From Aquipseudomonas alcaligenes (GTDB taxonomy: Bacteria; Pseudomonadota; Gammaproteobacteria; Pseudomonadales; Pseudomonadaceae): 64,000 nt of DNA. The stretch covers positions 124,001-188,000 of the forward strand of contig NZ_QJRX01000008.1 in assembly GCF_003205495.1 (NCBI RefSeq). Direction: 5' to 3'. A model generated the notes under the pieces. It did not search any database. It was not told the DNA's origin and saw only the letters and a list, made by a program, of their open reading frames with translations. The position numbers and the translations under genes are program-made. This document shows, in pieces, positions 15,937 to 26,356 of the stretch; within the stretch, counting starts at the first letter, position 1, and every line of letters begins with the position of its first letter.

Positions 15937-17616
15937 TCAGCGTTCGTGAACGTAGGTCCCCGGTGCGGCCTCGCCCGGGGCGTGGCTCTTGCTGCCCAGG
16001 CTGGCCGGAGCCTTCTTCAGCTTGCCGGAGCGCTCGCCCAGCCACTGCTGCCAGTGCAGCCACCAGGAATCGGCGTGCTTGGTGGCCTTCTCCTGCCATT
16101 CGCGGGCGCTCGCCGCCGGCTCGCTGTTGGTGACGAAGCGTGCCTTGGGGTTGCCCGGCGGGTTGAGGATGCTCTGGATGTGGCCGCTGTTGGACAGCAC
16201 GAACTCGACCTTGCCGCCGAACAGCAGCGAGGACTTGTAGCAGGCTTCCCAGGGGGTGATGTGGTCGGTGGTGCCGGCCACGCAGTAGATGTCGCAGGTG
16301 ACCTGCTTGAGGTCGATCGGCGTGCCGCAGACTTCCAGGGCGTTGGGCCGGGTCAGCGGGTTGGTCTTGAACAGCTCGATCAGGTCGCCGTGGAAGGCAG
16401 CCGGCAGGCGCGTGGTGTCGTTGTTCCAGTAGAGGATGTCGAACACCGGCGGCTCGTTGCCCAGCAGGTAGTTGTTGACCCAGTAGTTCCAGATCAGATC
16501 GTTGGGGCGCATCCAGGCGAACACCTTGGCCATGTCCTTGCCCTCCAGCACGCCGGACTGGTAGGAGCGGCGCTTGGCGGCCTCCAGGGTCTTCTCGTCG
16601 GCGAACAGGGCGACCTGGGTGTCCAGCTTGGTGTCGAGCACGCTGACCAGCAGGGTCATGGAGTTGACCTTCTTCTCGCCGATGGCCGCGTAGTGGCCGA
16701 GCAGCGAGGAGATGGTGATGCCGCCGGAGCAGGCGCCGAGGATGTTGACGTCCTTGCTGCCGGTGATCTCGGTGACCACGTCGACCGCTTCCTTGAGCGC
16801 CTCGATGTAGGTCGACAGGCCCCACTCGCGCTGTGCCTTGGTCGGGTTGCGCCAGCTCACCACGAAGGTCTGCACATGGTTGCGCAGGAGGAAGCGCGCC
16901 ACGCTCTTCTCCGGCGACAGGTCGAACACGTAGAACTTGTTGATCTGCGGCGGCACCACCAGCAGCGGGCGCTCGTGCACCTGCTCGGTGGTCGGCTTGT
17001 ACTGGATCAGCTCCAGCAGGTCGTTGCGGAAGATCACCGCGCCTTCGCTGGTGGCCAGGTTCTTGCCGACCTCGAAGGCGTCCATCTTCACCTGGCTGGG
17101 CATGCCGCCGTTGTTGACGATGTCCTTGGCCAGGTGCGAGAGGCCGTCGAGCAGGCTCTTGCCGCCGGTCTCGAAGAAGCGCTTGACCGCCGCCGGGTTG
17201 GCCATGCTGTTGGTCGGGGCCATGGCCTCGGTCATCAGGTTGATGACGAAGTGGCCGCGGCTGGTGTCCTGCTCGGAGAGGTTGCTGTCCTCGATCCAGT
17301 CGTGCAGTTCCTTGCGCCAGGCCAGGTAGGTCTGCAGGTAGCGGCGGTACAGGGGGTTCTGGCTCCAGGCCGGGTCGGCGAAGCGGCGGTCGCCGTCTTC
17401 CGGTGACAACTCCGACTGGCCAAGCAGGACGTTCTTCAGCTCGAGGGCGAAGTGGGTGACATGCTTGGCGCTGTGGAAAGGTTGCTTGATGGCCTGGGCC
17501 AGCACCATCCGGGCAGAGGTGAGTAGATCCTTGCCGCGCAAGCCGATCACCGGGTTCAAACCCAGGGTGTTCTCCGAGGCTTGGCGATGCAGGTCTTCAT
17601 TATTCTTCTGGGTCAT
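15937..17616 (-). CDS. phaC1: Class II poly(3-hydroxyalkanoate) synthase 1
   Basis: A 559-residue PHA polymerase, the first gene of phaC1-phaZ-phaC2-phaD. The catalytic triad is readable: Cys296 in GACSGG, Asp451 in AGTTDHITPW and His479 in LSNSGHIQS, the same numbering as in characterised class II synthases. It acts on granule surfaces with PhaF and PhaI. A 313-base upstream region holds a candidate sigma-54 promoter and two perfect palindromes. The gap to phaZ (170 bases) contains GC-rich inverted repeats. Confidence 0.97.
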   Translation of the reverse strand: MTQKNNEDLHRQASENTLGLNPVIGLRGKDLLTSARMVLAQAIKQPFHSAKHVTHFALELKNVLLGQSELSPEDGDRRFADPAWSQNPLYRRYLQTYLAWRKELHDWIEDSNLSEQDTSRGHFVINLMTEAMAPTNSMANPAAVKRFFETGGKSLLDGLSHLAKDIVNNGGMPSQVKMDAFEVGKNLATSEGAVIFRNDLLELIQYKPTTEQVHERPLLVVPPQINKFYVFDLSPEKSVARFLLRNHVQTFVVSWRNPTKAQREWGLSTYIEALKEAVDVVTEITGSKDVNILGACSGGITISSLLGHYAAIGEKKVNSMTLLVSVLDTKLDTQVALFADEKTLEAAKRRSYQSGVLEGKDMAKVFAWMRPNDLIWNYWVNNYLLGNEPPVFDILYWNNDTTRLPAAFHGDLIELFKTNPLTRPNALEVCGTPIDLKQVTCDIYCVAGTTDHITPWEACYKSSLLFGGKVEFVLSNSGHIQSILNPPGNPKARFVTNSEPAASAREWQEKATKHADSWWLHWQQWLGERSGKLKKAPASLGSKSHAPGEAAPGTYVHER

Positions 17617-17706
17617 CTACGACGCTCCATTGTCCTGAGACGAATACCAACTGCAGCTGTGAAAGGGCACAGGGCGAAGGGCTGGTACTGCTCGGGTTTA
17701 CCGGGT

Positions 17707-17752
17707 GCGGAGCGAACTCCGCGCTTTCTTCGCATTTGCCGAGGGCAAATGC
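17707..17752. repeat. Two perfect palindromes in the phaC1 leader
   Basis: GCATTTGCC at 17732-17740 and GGCAAATGC at 17744-17752 form a perfect inverted repeat with a three-base centre. GCGGAG at 17707-17712 and CTCCGC at 17717-17722 form another with a four-base centre. They lie 91-136 bases upstream of the phaC1 start and could act as operators or as leader-RNA hairpins. Confidence 0.6.
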
Positions 17753-17765
17753 ACGGAACCTGCCA
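17750..17765 (-). promoter_or_regulatory. Candidate sigma-54 (-24/-12) promoter of phaC1
   Basis: On the minus strand the sequence TGGCAGGTTCCGTGCA fits the TGGCAC-N5-TTGCA pattern with the invariant GG and GC ten bases apart; two positions deviate. Transcription would begin near 17738, giving a leader of about 120 bases. RpoN dependence of phaC1 has been described in P. aeruginosa, which supports the call. No upstream enhancer-binding site was identified. Confidence 0.5.
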
Positions 17766-17929
17766 GTTCCTTGGTTACCCGAGTTTCCTCTTTTGCGCAA
17801 GTTCGCGAATGCTGATTGAACGGCGCGCGGGAGTATGCCGAGGGCGATTAGAAAATGCGCCCTAGGTATGAAGGGAATATTGCGCGAGGCTCAAGCTAGA
17901 GCCTGCTGCGAGGCTATTGGGAAGATGCC

Positions 17930-18301
17930 CTAGAGCATCAGGCGAACGACCGATTCGTCTGGGTCGCGCGACTTGCCGGCGGCGGCCAGCTGGGCCAGAT
18001 AGTCGGCCCACAGCTCATCCTGGCGGGTGGCGAGCTGGTAGAGGTAGTCCCAGGTGTACAGGCCGCTGTCGTGGCCGTCGTCGAAGCACAGTTTCAGTGC
18101 ATAGTTGCCGGCCGGCTCGATGCGCTCGAGCGCCACGTTCAGCTTGCCGTACTGCAGGATCGGTCTGCCATGGCCCTGCACCTCGGCCGAGGGCGAGTGC
18201 ACGCGCAGGAACTCGGCGCTGAGGCTGTAGCTCTGCTCGCCGTAGCGCAGCTCCAGGGTCCTGGAGGCCTTGTGCAGTTTGATCGCGCTGGGCGTGGGCA
18301 T
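17930..18301 (-). CDS. DUF971 (gamma-butyrobetaine hydroxylase-like N-terminal domain) protein
   Basis: A 123-residue soluble protein made of a single DUF971 domain: IKLHKASRTLELRYG, SLSAEFLRVHSPSAE, and FDDGHDSGLYTWDYLYQLA near 92-110. The domain also forms the N-terminus of gamma-butyrobetaine hydroxylase and occurs in proteins linked to iron-sulfur assembly. Its function alone is unknown. The protein is normal in length. It follows hslU by 54 bases on the same strand, so cotranscription with hslVU is likely. Confidence 0.88.
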   Translation of the reverse strand: MPTPSAIKLHKASRTLELRYGEQSYSLSAEFLRVHSPSAEVQGHGRPILQYGKLNVALERIEPAGNYALKLCFDDGHDSGLYTWDYLYQLATRQDELWADYLAQLAAAGKSRDPDESVVRLML

Positions 18302-18355
18302 GCTCGTTTCCAGAGGCTGGGCGGCCCGGATGCGCTCCGGGCCGCGGGGCTGTGT

Positions 18356-19696
18356 TTACAGAATGTAGCGCGACAGGTCTTCGTCCTGCGCCAGCTCGCC
18401 GAGGTGGCCGTTGACGTAGGCGGCGTCGATGCGGATCGGTGTGCCGTTCTGCTGCCCGGCCAGGTCGCCGGCGCTGAAGGAGACTTCCTCCAGCAGGCGT
18501 TCGAGCAGGGTGTGCAGGCGGCGGGCGCCGATGTTCTCGGTCTTCTCGTTGACCTGCCAGGCGATCTCGGCCAGGCGCTTGATGCCGTCCGCGGCGAACT
18601 CGATGTCCAGCCCCTCGGTCTTGAGCAGCTCGCGGTACTGCTCGGTGAGCGAGGCGTGCGGCTCGCTGAGGATGCGCTCGAAGTCCTGCGGCGACAGGGC
18701 CTTGAGCTCGACGCGGATCGGCAGGCGACCCTGCAGTTCGGGCACTAGGTCGCTGGGCTTGGCCAGGTGGAAGGCACCGGAGGCGATGAACAGGATGTGG
18801 TCGGTCTTGACCATGCCCAGCTTGGTGTTGACCGTGCAGCCCTCGATCAGCGGCAGCAGGTCGCGCTGCACGCCCTCGCGGGAGACGTCGGCGCCGCCGA
18901 CATTGGCGCGCTTGGCGACCTTGTCGATCTCGTCGATGAAGACGATGCCGTGCTGCTCCACCGCTTCCAGGGCGCGGGCCTTGAGCTCCTCCTCGTTGAC
19001 CAGGCGCGCGGCTTCCTCGTCGCGGATCAGCTTGAGGGCGTCCTTGACCTTGAGCTTGCGGCTCTTCTTCTTGCCCTTGCTCAGGCCGGAGAACAGGTTC
19101 TGCAGCTGGCTGGTCATCTCCTCCATGCCCGGTGGGGTCATGATTTCCACGCCCAGCGGCGCCTCGGCGACCTCGATGTCGATCTCCTTGTCGTCCAGCT
19201 GGCCCTCGCGCAGGCGCTTGCGGAACAGCTGGCGGGTGTTGGAGTCCTGGGTCGGCTGCGGGTCTTCGTTGAAGCCGACGCGGGCCGGCGGCAGCAGGGC
19301 GTCGAGGATGCGCTCCTCGGCGGCGTCCTCGGCGCGATGGCGCATCTTCTGCACTTCCTGCTCGCGCAGCAGCTTGAGCGCGGCGTCGGCTAGGTCACGG
19401 ATGATCGACTCGACGTCGCGGCCGACATAGCCGACCTCGGTGAACTTGGTCGCCTCGACCTTGAGGAAGGGTGCGTTGGCTAGCTTGGCCAGGCGCCGGG
19501 CGATCTCGGTCTTGCCGACGCCGGTGGGGCCGATCATCAGGATGTTCTTCGGCGTCACTTCCTGGCGCAGCTCGGCCGGCAGCTGCATGCGCCGCCAGCG
19601 GTTGCGCAGGGCGATGGCCACGGCGCGCTTGGCGTCGTCCTGGCCGATGATGTGGCGGTTGAGCTCGGAAACGATCTCGCGGGGTGTCATGGACAT
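18356..19696 (-). CDS. hslU: HslUV protease ATPase subunit
   Basis: A 446-residue AAA+ unfoldase that feeds proteins to the HslV peptidase. The N-terminus is [19 protein letters not shown], Walker A GPTGVGKT is at 56-63, the substrate-gripping pore loop GYVG lies about 30 residues on, the I-domain follows, and Walker B is in [11 protein letters not shown]. The C-terminal tail ends in LSRYIL, the segment that docks into HslV. The start at 19696 matches the family; an ATG nine codons upstream does not. It begins 23 bases after the hslV stop. Confidence 0.97.
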   Translation of the reverse strand: MSMTPREIVSELNRHIIGQDDAKRAVAIALRNRWRRMQLPAELRQEVTPKNILMIGPTGVGKTEIARRLAKLANAPFLKVEATKFTEVGYVGRDVESIIRDLADAALKLLREQEVQKMRHRAEDAAEERILDALLPPARVGFNEDPQPTQDSNTRQLFRKRLREGQLDDKEIDIEVAEAPLGVEIMTPPGMEEMTSQLQNLFSGLSKGKKKSRKLKVKDALKLIRDEEAARLVNEEELKARALEAVEQHGIVFIDEIDKVAKRANVGGADVSREGVQRDLLPLIEGCTVNTKLGMVKTDHILFIASGAFHLAKPSDLVPELQGRLPIRVELKALSPQDFERILSEPHASLTEQYRELLKTEGLDIEFAADGIKRLAEIAWQVNEKTENIGARRLHTLLERLLEEVSFSAGDLAGQQNGTPIRIDAAYVNGHLGELAQDEDLSRYIL

Positions 19697-19719
19697 AAAT
19701 GTGGCTCCGGAAGCCGCGC

Positions 19720-20250
19720 TCATTCGGCGCAGTCTTCTTCCTCGATGGTCAGATTCTGGTTAGTGAAGACACAGATGGAGCCGGCAATGTTCAACGCGGT
19801 CTCGGTGATTTCGCGGGCGGACAGCTCGGTCTTCTGCAGCAGGGCCATGGCCGCGGCCTGGGCGAAGCCGCCGCCGGAGCCCATGGCGATCAGGCCGTGC
19901 TCGGGTTCGACCACGTCACCGTTGCCGGTGATGATCAGCGAGGCGTCCTTGTTGGCCACTGCCAGCATGGCTTCCAGGCGGCTCAGCGAACGGTCGGTGC
20001 GCCAGTCCTTGGCCAGCTCGACGGCGGCGCGGATCAGGTGGCCCTGGTGTTTTTCCAACTGGCCCTCGAAGCGCTCGAACAGGGTGAAGGCGTCGGCGGT
20101 GGCACCGGCAAAGCCGGCCAGCACCTGGCCGTGATAGAGGCGGCGGACCTTCTTGGCGTTGCCTTTCATCACGGTGTTGCCGAGGGAAACCTGGCCGTCG
20201 CCGCCCATGACGACTTTGCCGTTGCGGCGGACTGAAACGATGGTGGTCAA
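19720..20250 (-). CDS. hslV: HslUV protease peptidase subunit (UUG start)
   Basis: A 176-residue threonine protease of the proteasome-beta type. The nucleophile must be the Thr right after the initiator Met, within [19 protein letters not shown]. The codon directly before the two Thr codons is TTG, with GGAG nine bases upstream, so initiation at TTG 20250 gives the mature-competent N-terminus. An in-frame ATG at 20265 would add five residues and block Thr1 exposure, and it lies inside the ribosome-binding region. [16 protein letters not shown] is conserved. A sigma-32-type promoter lies upstream. Confidence 0.93.
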   Translation of the reverse strand: MTTIVSVRRNGKVVMGGDGQVSLGNTVMKGNAKKVRRLYHGQVLAGFAGATADAFTLFERFEGQLEKHQGHLIRAAVELAKDWRTDRSLSRLEAMLAVANKDASLIITGNGDVVEPEHGLIAMGSGGGFAQAAAMALLQKTELSAREITETALNIAGSICVFTNQNLTIEEEDCAE

Positions 20251-20296
20251 GGGGTGGATCTCCACGCAGCGGGGCAGAAGTGCCCGAATGGAGATC

Positions 20297-20325
20297 AGAT
20301 GGGGTGGCCCGCCCGGCTTTTCAAC
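20297..20325 (-). promoter_or_regulatory. Sigma-32 heat-shock promoter of hslVU
   Basis: On the minus strand, GTTGAAA (20325-20319) and CCCCATCT (20304-20297) are separated by 14 bases. This matches the CTTGAAA / CCCCATNT heat-shock consensus at all but one position. Transcription would start near 20290, about 40 bases before the hslV start. The promoter also sits inside a GC hairpin (20309-20332) that follows the SPOR gene. Confidence 0.8.
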
Positions 20326-20346
20326 CGGGCGGTCACAAATCGCGGA

Positions 20347-21033
20347 TCAGCGGGACTGGCGCTGCTGTAACAAGAGATTGCTGAAGCCGCTGGCGGCCAG
20401 CTGCTTCTGCGCCGTGGCCAGCTGCTCGCGGCTGGCGTAGGGGCCGACCAGCACGCGGAACCAGTTTTCCTCGCGCACCTTGCCCGACTCCACCTGCACG
20501 TTCTGGCCGAGCAGGAGGATCTGCGCGCGCACCTTGTCGGCATCCTCGCGCTTGCGGAACGAGCCGGCCTGGAGGAAGAACTGGGTGGTGACCGGCGCCT
20601 TGGCCACCACCGGTGGCGGCGGCGGGGTCTGGCCGTTGAGCGCGGCCTCGGCGCGGGCGGCGTCGATCTTGGCGGCCTCCTCGGGCGTCACCGGCTTCTG
20701 CTCCGGCGGCTTGGGCGCGTCGGCGGGCGGCAGGGCGTCCGGCGGCACTATGACCTCGGACTCCGGCAGCAGGGTGTAGAAATCGTACTTGGGCTTGACC
20801 GGCTCCGGCGCGGTCTGCGGCTTGCTCTGCTGTTCGGCGGTGCGCTTGGCCTCCTCGGGCTTGCTGCGCTTCACCTCGTCGCGGCCCGGCTCCAGGCTGA
20901 ACAGGAACATGAAGAAGGCGCCGACGGCGGCGCCGCAGGCCAGCCATACCCAGCCCGGCACCGGCTTCTTCGCCGGCGCCTGGTAGCGACTGGCGCCGCG
21001 CTTGGGCGCGGGCTTCTTCTTCGCTGCCGCCAC
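20347..21033 (-). CDS. SPOR-domain cell-division-type protein
   Basis: A 228-residue protein with a basic cytoplasmic N-terminus (AAAKKKPAPKRG), one membrane helix (VWLACGAAVGAFFMFLFSL, about 31-49), a Pro/Glu/Lys-rich periplasmic linker and a C-terminal SPOR domain (about 150-225, TTQFFLQAGSFRKREDADK). The domain binds denuded septal peptidoglycan, and the layout is that of FtsN-like proteins. Its start abuts the argS stop. Whether it is the essential FtsN or a paralogue cannot be told from this window. Confidence 0.88.
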   Translation of the reverse strand: MAAAKKKPAPKRGASRYQAPAKKPVPGWVWLACGAAVGAFFMFLFSLEPGRDEVKRSKPEEAKRTAEQQSKPQTAPEPVKPKYDFYTLLPESEVIVPPDALPPADAPKPPEQKPVTPEEAAKIDAARAEAALNGQTPPPPPVVAKAPVTTQFFLQAGSFRKREDADKVRAQILLLGQNVQVESGKVREENWFRVLVGPYASREQLATAQKQLAASGFSNLLLQQRQSR

Positions 21034-22812
<1,779 letters not shown>

Positions 22813-22951
22813 TTATCGGCGCCCGAGGGGCGCAGCTTCAAGCTTTGACGGCCGGCAGCCCGCAGGCGGTCTCGCCAGCTGGGGAAAATCGGGCGAGGGC
22901 GCGGGGCTCGCCCGCGGTCCGAGTCGCCGTTTTCGCCGTGCCGCAGGGCGC

Positions 22952-25171
22952 TCAGAACAGGTCGATGGGGTCGACATCCAGCGACCAGCGCACCGCGCGG
23001 CCGGCCGGCATGGCTTCGAGAATCGGCAGCCAGTGCGCCAGCAGCCTGTGCAGCGGCGCGCGGCTGGCGCACTGCAGCAGCAGCTGGGCGCGGAAACGCC
23101 CGGCGCGGCGCTCCATCGGCGCCGGTACCGGGCCGAGCAGCTCGATACCGCTCAGCTTGAGCTCCGCACACAGCTGCTCGGCATAGCTGCAGGCGTCGTC
23201 GAGGAAGGCCTCGGCCTGGCCCGGCTTGTGCGCCTCGCCGCGCAGCAGGGCGAGGTGGGCGAAAGGCGGCAGGCCGGCACCGCGGCGCTCGCTCAGGGCC
23301 TGCTCGGCGAAGGCCGGGAAGCCTTGCTCGGTGAGCTGGACCAGCAGCGGATGGTCGGCCAGGTGGCTCTGGATGATCACCTTGCCCGGCTCCTCGGCAC
23401 GCCCGGCGCGCCCGGCGACCTGGACGATCAGCTGGGCCATGCGCTCGCTGGCGCGGAAGTCGGCGGAGAACAGGCCGCCGTCGGCGTCGAGGATGGCGAC
23501 CAGGGTCACGCGCGGGAAGTGGTGGCCCTTGGCGAGCATCTGGGTGCCGACCAGGATGCACGGCTCGCCCTGGTTGATGGTGGCGAACAGCTTGTCCATG
23601 GCGCCCTTGCGCGCCGTGCTGTCGCGGTCGATGCGCAGCACCGGGAACTGCGGGAAGAGGATGCCCAGGCGCTCCTCGGCGCGCTCGGTGCCGGCGCCGA
23701 CCGGGCGCAGGTCGACCTTCTGGCAGTCCGGGCAGTTGTGTGGCGTGCGCTCGACATGGCCGCAGTGGTGGCAGCGCAGCTCGTGGTGGCGCTGGTGCAG
23801 GGTCATGCGCGCGTCGCAGCGCGGGCACTGGCTGATCCAGCCGCAGTCGTGGCACAGCAGGGTGGGGGCGAAGCCGCGGCGGTTGAGGAACACCAGCACC
23901 TGCTGGCCGGCCTCCAGGGTCTGGCCGATGGCCTGCTGCAGCGGGCGCGAGATGCCGGCGTCGAGCGGCAGGCTCTTCACGTCCAGGCGCAGGAAGCGCG
24001 GTGGCTTGGCGTTGCCGGCGCGCTGGCCGAGCTTGAGCAGGGCGTAGCGGCCGGCGTGGGCGTTGTGCAGGCTCTCCAGCGAGGGGGTGGCCGAGCCCAG
24101 CACGATCGGCAGGTTCTCCTGGCGCGCGCGCACCAGGGCCAGGTCGCGGGCGTGGTAGCGCAGGCCTTCCTGCTGTTTATAGGAGGCGTCGTGTTCCTCG
24201 TCGACCACGATCAGCCCGGGGTTCTTCAGCGGGGTGAACAGTGCGGAACGGGTGCCGATGACGATGTCGGCCTCGCCGTCGCGCGCTGCCAGCCAGGCAT
24301 CCAGGCGCTCGCGGTCGCCCACGCCGGAGTGCAGCAGGGCGATGCGCGCATTGAAGCGGCGGGCGAAGCGTTCCACCGTCTGCGGCCCCAGGTTGATCTC
24401 GGGGATCAGCACCAGGGCCTGCTTGCCGGCTTCCAGGCAGTGGCGGATCAGCTGCAGGTAGACCTCGGTCTTGCCGCTGCCGGTGACGCCGTACAGCAGG
24501 TAGGCGCCGAAACCGCCCATGCCGGCCTGCACGGCGTGGAAGGCGGCGCGCTGCTCGGGGTTGAGCGGCAGCTCCGGCTGCGCCAGCCAGCCGCCATGGC
24601 GCGTGAGCGGCGCGCTGCGGCGTACCTCGACGCGCACCAGGCCCTTGTCCAGCAGCAGGTCGAGGCTGTCCTTGTTCAGCTGCAGCTTGCTCAGCAAGGC
24701 GTGCGGCACGCCGTGCTGGTGCTGCGCCAGGGCGCGCAGGGCCTCGCGCTGGCGCGGCGCGCGGGCCAGGCGCGGATCGTCGGCGCTGGCGCCTTCCACG
24801 GCATGCCAGTAGCGCTCCTGGCGCGCCTCGGCCGGCTCGCCCTGGCGCAGCAGCACCGGCAGGGCCCAGCTGAGGGTGTCGCCGAGGCTGTGCTGGTAGT
24901 ACTGCGCCGTCCACAGGCACAGCCTGAACAACGGCGCCGGCAATGGCGGCGTGCGGTCGAGCAGCTGCAGGGCCGGCTTGAGCTTGTCCGCCGGCACCTC
25001 GCTGTGCGGCACCACCTCCACCAGCACGCCTACCACCTCGCGCCGGCCGAACGGCACGCGCAGCCGTACCCCCGGCTGCAGCGCGGTGCGCGGCACCCCC
25101 TGCGGCGCCAGGTAGTCGAACAGGCGGCGCAGCGGCGAGGGCAGGGCGAGGCGCAGGATGGTGTCGGGCAC
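22952..25171 (-). CDS. priA: Primosomal protein N' (replication restart helicase)
   Basis: A 739-residue superfamily II helicase that reloads replisomes at stalled forks. The start is a GTG at 25171 ([10 protein letters not shown] after initiation) with GGAG upstream; this gives the length usual in pseudomonads, whereas the frame extended upstream would run into the rpmE promoter. Walker A is [11 protein letters not shown], the DEAH-type box is VVDEEHDAS, and zinc-binding Cys pairs lie in LCHDCG, CPRCD, CHHCG and CPDC. The DNA-binding N-terminal domain is intact. Confidence 0.96.
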   Translation of the reverse strand: MPDTILRLALPSPLRRLFDYLAPQGVPRTALQPGVRLRVPFGRREVVGVLVEVVPHSEVPADKLKPALQLLDRTPPLPAPLFRLCLWTAQYYQHSLGDTLSWALPVLLRQGEPAEARQERYWHAVEGASADDPRLARAPRQREALRALAQHQHGVPHALLSKLQLNKDSLDLLLDKGLVRVEVRRSAPLTRHGGWLAQPELPLNPEQRAAFHAVQAGMGGFGAYLLYGVTGSGKTEVYLQLIRHCLEAGKQALVLIPEINLGPQTVERFARRFNARIALLHSGVGDRERLDAWLAARDGEADIVIGTRSALFTPLKNPGLIVVDEEHDASYKQQEGLRYHARDLALVRARQENLPIVLGSATPSLESLHNAHAGRYALLKLGQRAGNAKPPRFLRLDVKSLPLDAGISRPLQQAIGQTLEAGQQVLVFLNRRGFAPTLLCHDCGWISQCPRCDARMTLHQRHHELRCHHCGHVERTPHNCPDCQKVDLRPVGAGTERAEERLGILFPQFPVLRIDRDSTARKGAMDKLFATINQGEPCILVGTQMLAKGHHFPRVTLVAILDADGGLFSADFRASERMAQLIVQVAGRAGRAEEPGKVIIQSHLADHPLLVQLTEQGFPAFAEQALSERRGAGLPPFAHLALLRGEAHKPGQAEAFLDDACSYAEQLCAELKLSGIELLGPVPAPMERRAGRFRAQLLLQCASRAPLHRLLAHWLPILEAMPAGRAVRWSLDVDPIDLF

Positions 25172-25237
25172 GGCGGACTCCGGAATTCGAGGCGGCGATG
25201 CTAGCACGGCCGCACGTCGCCACGGCGTGCCGGCGGC

Positions 25238-25265
25238 TTGCGCGCGAATGGCGGTCTGGTATAGT
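25238..25265 (+). promoter_or_regulatory. Sigma-70-type promoter of rpmE
   Basis: TTGCGC at 25238-25243 and TATAGT at 25260-25265 are separated by 16 bases, a fair housekeeping promoter about 70 bases before the rpmE start. It lies between the divergent priA and rpmE genes. Confidence 0.5.
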
Positions 25266-25334
25266 GCGCGGCCTATTTCCGTGCGGTACTCGGCAGCGAG
25301 CCGGGTGGCGGCACACCCAACCGAGGAAAAAGCG

Positions 25335-25547
25335 ATGAAAGCCGATATCCATCCGCAGTACGAAGAAGTCACCGCTACCTGCAGCTGTGGCAACGTCATC
25401 AAGACCCGCTCCACCCTGTGCAAGCCGCTGAGCCTGGACGTGTGCTCCGAGTGCCACCCGTTCTACACCGGCAAGCAGAAGGTCCTGGACACCGGCGGCC
25501 GTATCGATCGCTTCAAGCAGCGTTTCGGCGTGTTCGGCAGCAAGTAA
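25335..25547 (+). CDS. rpmE: Ribosomal protein L31 (zinc-binding form)
   Basis: A 70-residue 50S subunit protein. Cys16, Cys18, Cys37 and Cys40 are all present, so this is the zinc-binding C+ paralogue, a cellular zinc reserve that is replaced by a Cys-less paralogue under zinc starvation in many bacteria. GAGGAAAAAGCG precedes the ATG. The only hairpin terminator downstream lies inside the next gene. Confidence 0.97.
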   Translation: MKADIHPQYEEVTATCSCGNVIKTRSTLCKPLSLDVCSECHPFYTGKQKVLDTGGRIDRFKQRFGVFGSK

Positions 25548-25552
25548 GCCGA

Positions 25553-26356
25553 ATGGTGGTGCAGACCACGTTGCTGAAAAAGGCGTCCCTGGTGGGCGCC
25601 TTTTTCGTTTCTGCATGCCTGGCCCTGCCGGCCCAGGCCTTCTGCCCGCTGCGCGCGGACCTGCCGCAACAGCGCGTGGCCAAGGTGGTGGATGGCGACA
25701 CCCTGCGCCTGGCCGATGGCCGCAGCGTGCGCCTGATCGGCGTCAACGCGCCGGAGCGGGCGCGCGACGGACGTCCGGCCGAGCCTTTCGCCGAGGCGGC
25801 GCAGCGGCGCCTGCAGGCGCTGGTGGCGGCCAATGACGGCCGCGTCGGCCTGCGCCTGGGCGCCAAGCCGCGCGACCACTACGGGCGCACCCTGGCGCAT
25901 GCCTACGACCGCGCCGGCCACAATCTGGAAGCGCAACTGCTGGCCGAGGGCCTCGGCTACCGGGTAGCCTTCGAGCCGGCGAATGGGCTGGAGGACTGCC
26001 AGCGCAGCGCCGAGCAGGCCGCGCGCCAGCAGCGCCTCGGTCTCTGGCAGGGGCGGCAGGTGCTCAGCGCCTTCGATCTGCGTGGCGGCGGTTTCGCCCT
26101 GGTGCGCGGGCGCGTGGACCAGGTGCAGCGCAATCGCGGCGGCCTGTGGATCGAGCTGGACGGGCCACTGGTGCTGCGCGTCGAGCCGAAGCTGCTGCGC
26201 CACTTCGATGTCGAGGCCCTGCAGGCCCTGGTCGGACGCCAGGTGGAGGCGCGCGGCTGGGTGATTGACCGCTCCCGGCGCGGCGGCGTACAACCGGGGC
26301 AGGCCCGCTGGATGCTGCCGCTGAGCCATGCGGCGATGCTCGAGGTGCTGCCATGA
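25553..26356 (+). CDS. Secreted thermonuclease-like (SNase) protein
   Basis: A 267-residue protein with a signal peptide (basic LLKK, then ASLVGAFFVSACLALP, cleavage after AQA) and an SNase domain at about 40-165: KVVDGDTLRLADGRSVRLIGVNAPE and RDHYGRTLAHAYD hold the metal-binding Asp and catalytic Arg/Glu-type residues. The C-terminal 100 residues form an OB-like domain. It probably degrades nucleic acid in the periplasm or outside. The start lies five bases after the rpmE stop, and codons 9-18 also form a terminator hairpin. Confidence 0.82.
   Translation: MVVQTTLLKKASLVGAFFVSACLALPAQAFCPLRADLPQQRVAKVVDGDTLRLADGRSVRLIGVNAPERARDGRPAEPFAEAAQRRLQALVAANDGRVGLRLGAKPRDHYGRTLAHAYDRAGHNLEAQLLAEGLGYRVAFEPANGLEDCQRSAEQAARQQRLGLWQGRQVLSAFDLRGGGFALVRGRVDQVQRNRGGLWIELDGPLVLRVEPKLLRHFDVEALQALVGRQVEARGWVIDRSRRGGVQPGQARWMLPLSHAAMLEVLP
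25576..25606 (+). terminator. Intrinsic-terminator-like hairpin inside the nuclease signal peptide
   Basis: GAAAAAGGCG at 25576-25585 and CGCCTTTTTC at 25597-25606 are perfectly complementary over ten bases, and three further pairs (one G-U) extend the stem to a five-base loop. The run of five T in the 3' arm gives the U-tract. It lies 29 bases after the rpmE stop, where a terminator is expected, yet within the coding sequence of the next gene. Confidence 0.65.

Larger units (their letters stand above)
17617..17929. other. Intergenic region upstream of phaC1
   Basis: This 313-base, comparatively AT-richer stretch separates phaC1 from the DUF971 gene, both on the minus strand. It holds, in the phaC1 direction, the TTTCTAAT motif shared with phaI (17847-17854), a candidate -24/-12 promoter (17750-17765), a 9+3+9 palindrome (17732-17752) and a 6+4+6 palindrome (17707-17722). 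No ORF with coding character was found. Confidence 0.8.

Noticed and set aside
13060..17406. Two plus-strand frames of about 550 codons opposite phaC2 and phaC1, alike to each other
   Set aside because: Their mutual likeness only mirrors the homology of the two synthases on the minus strand.
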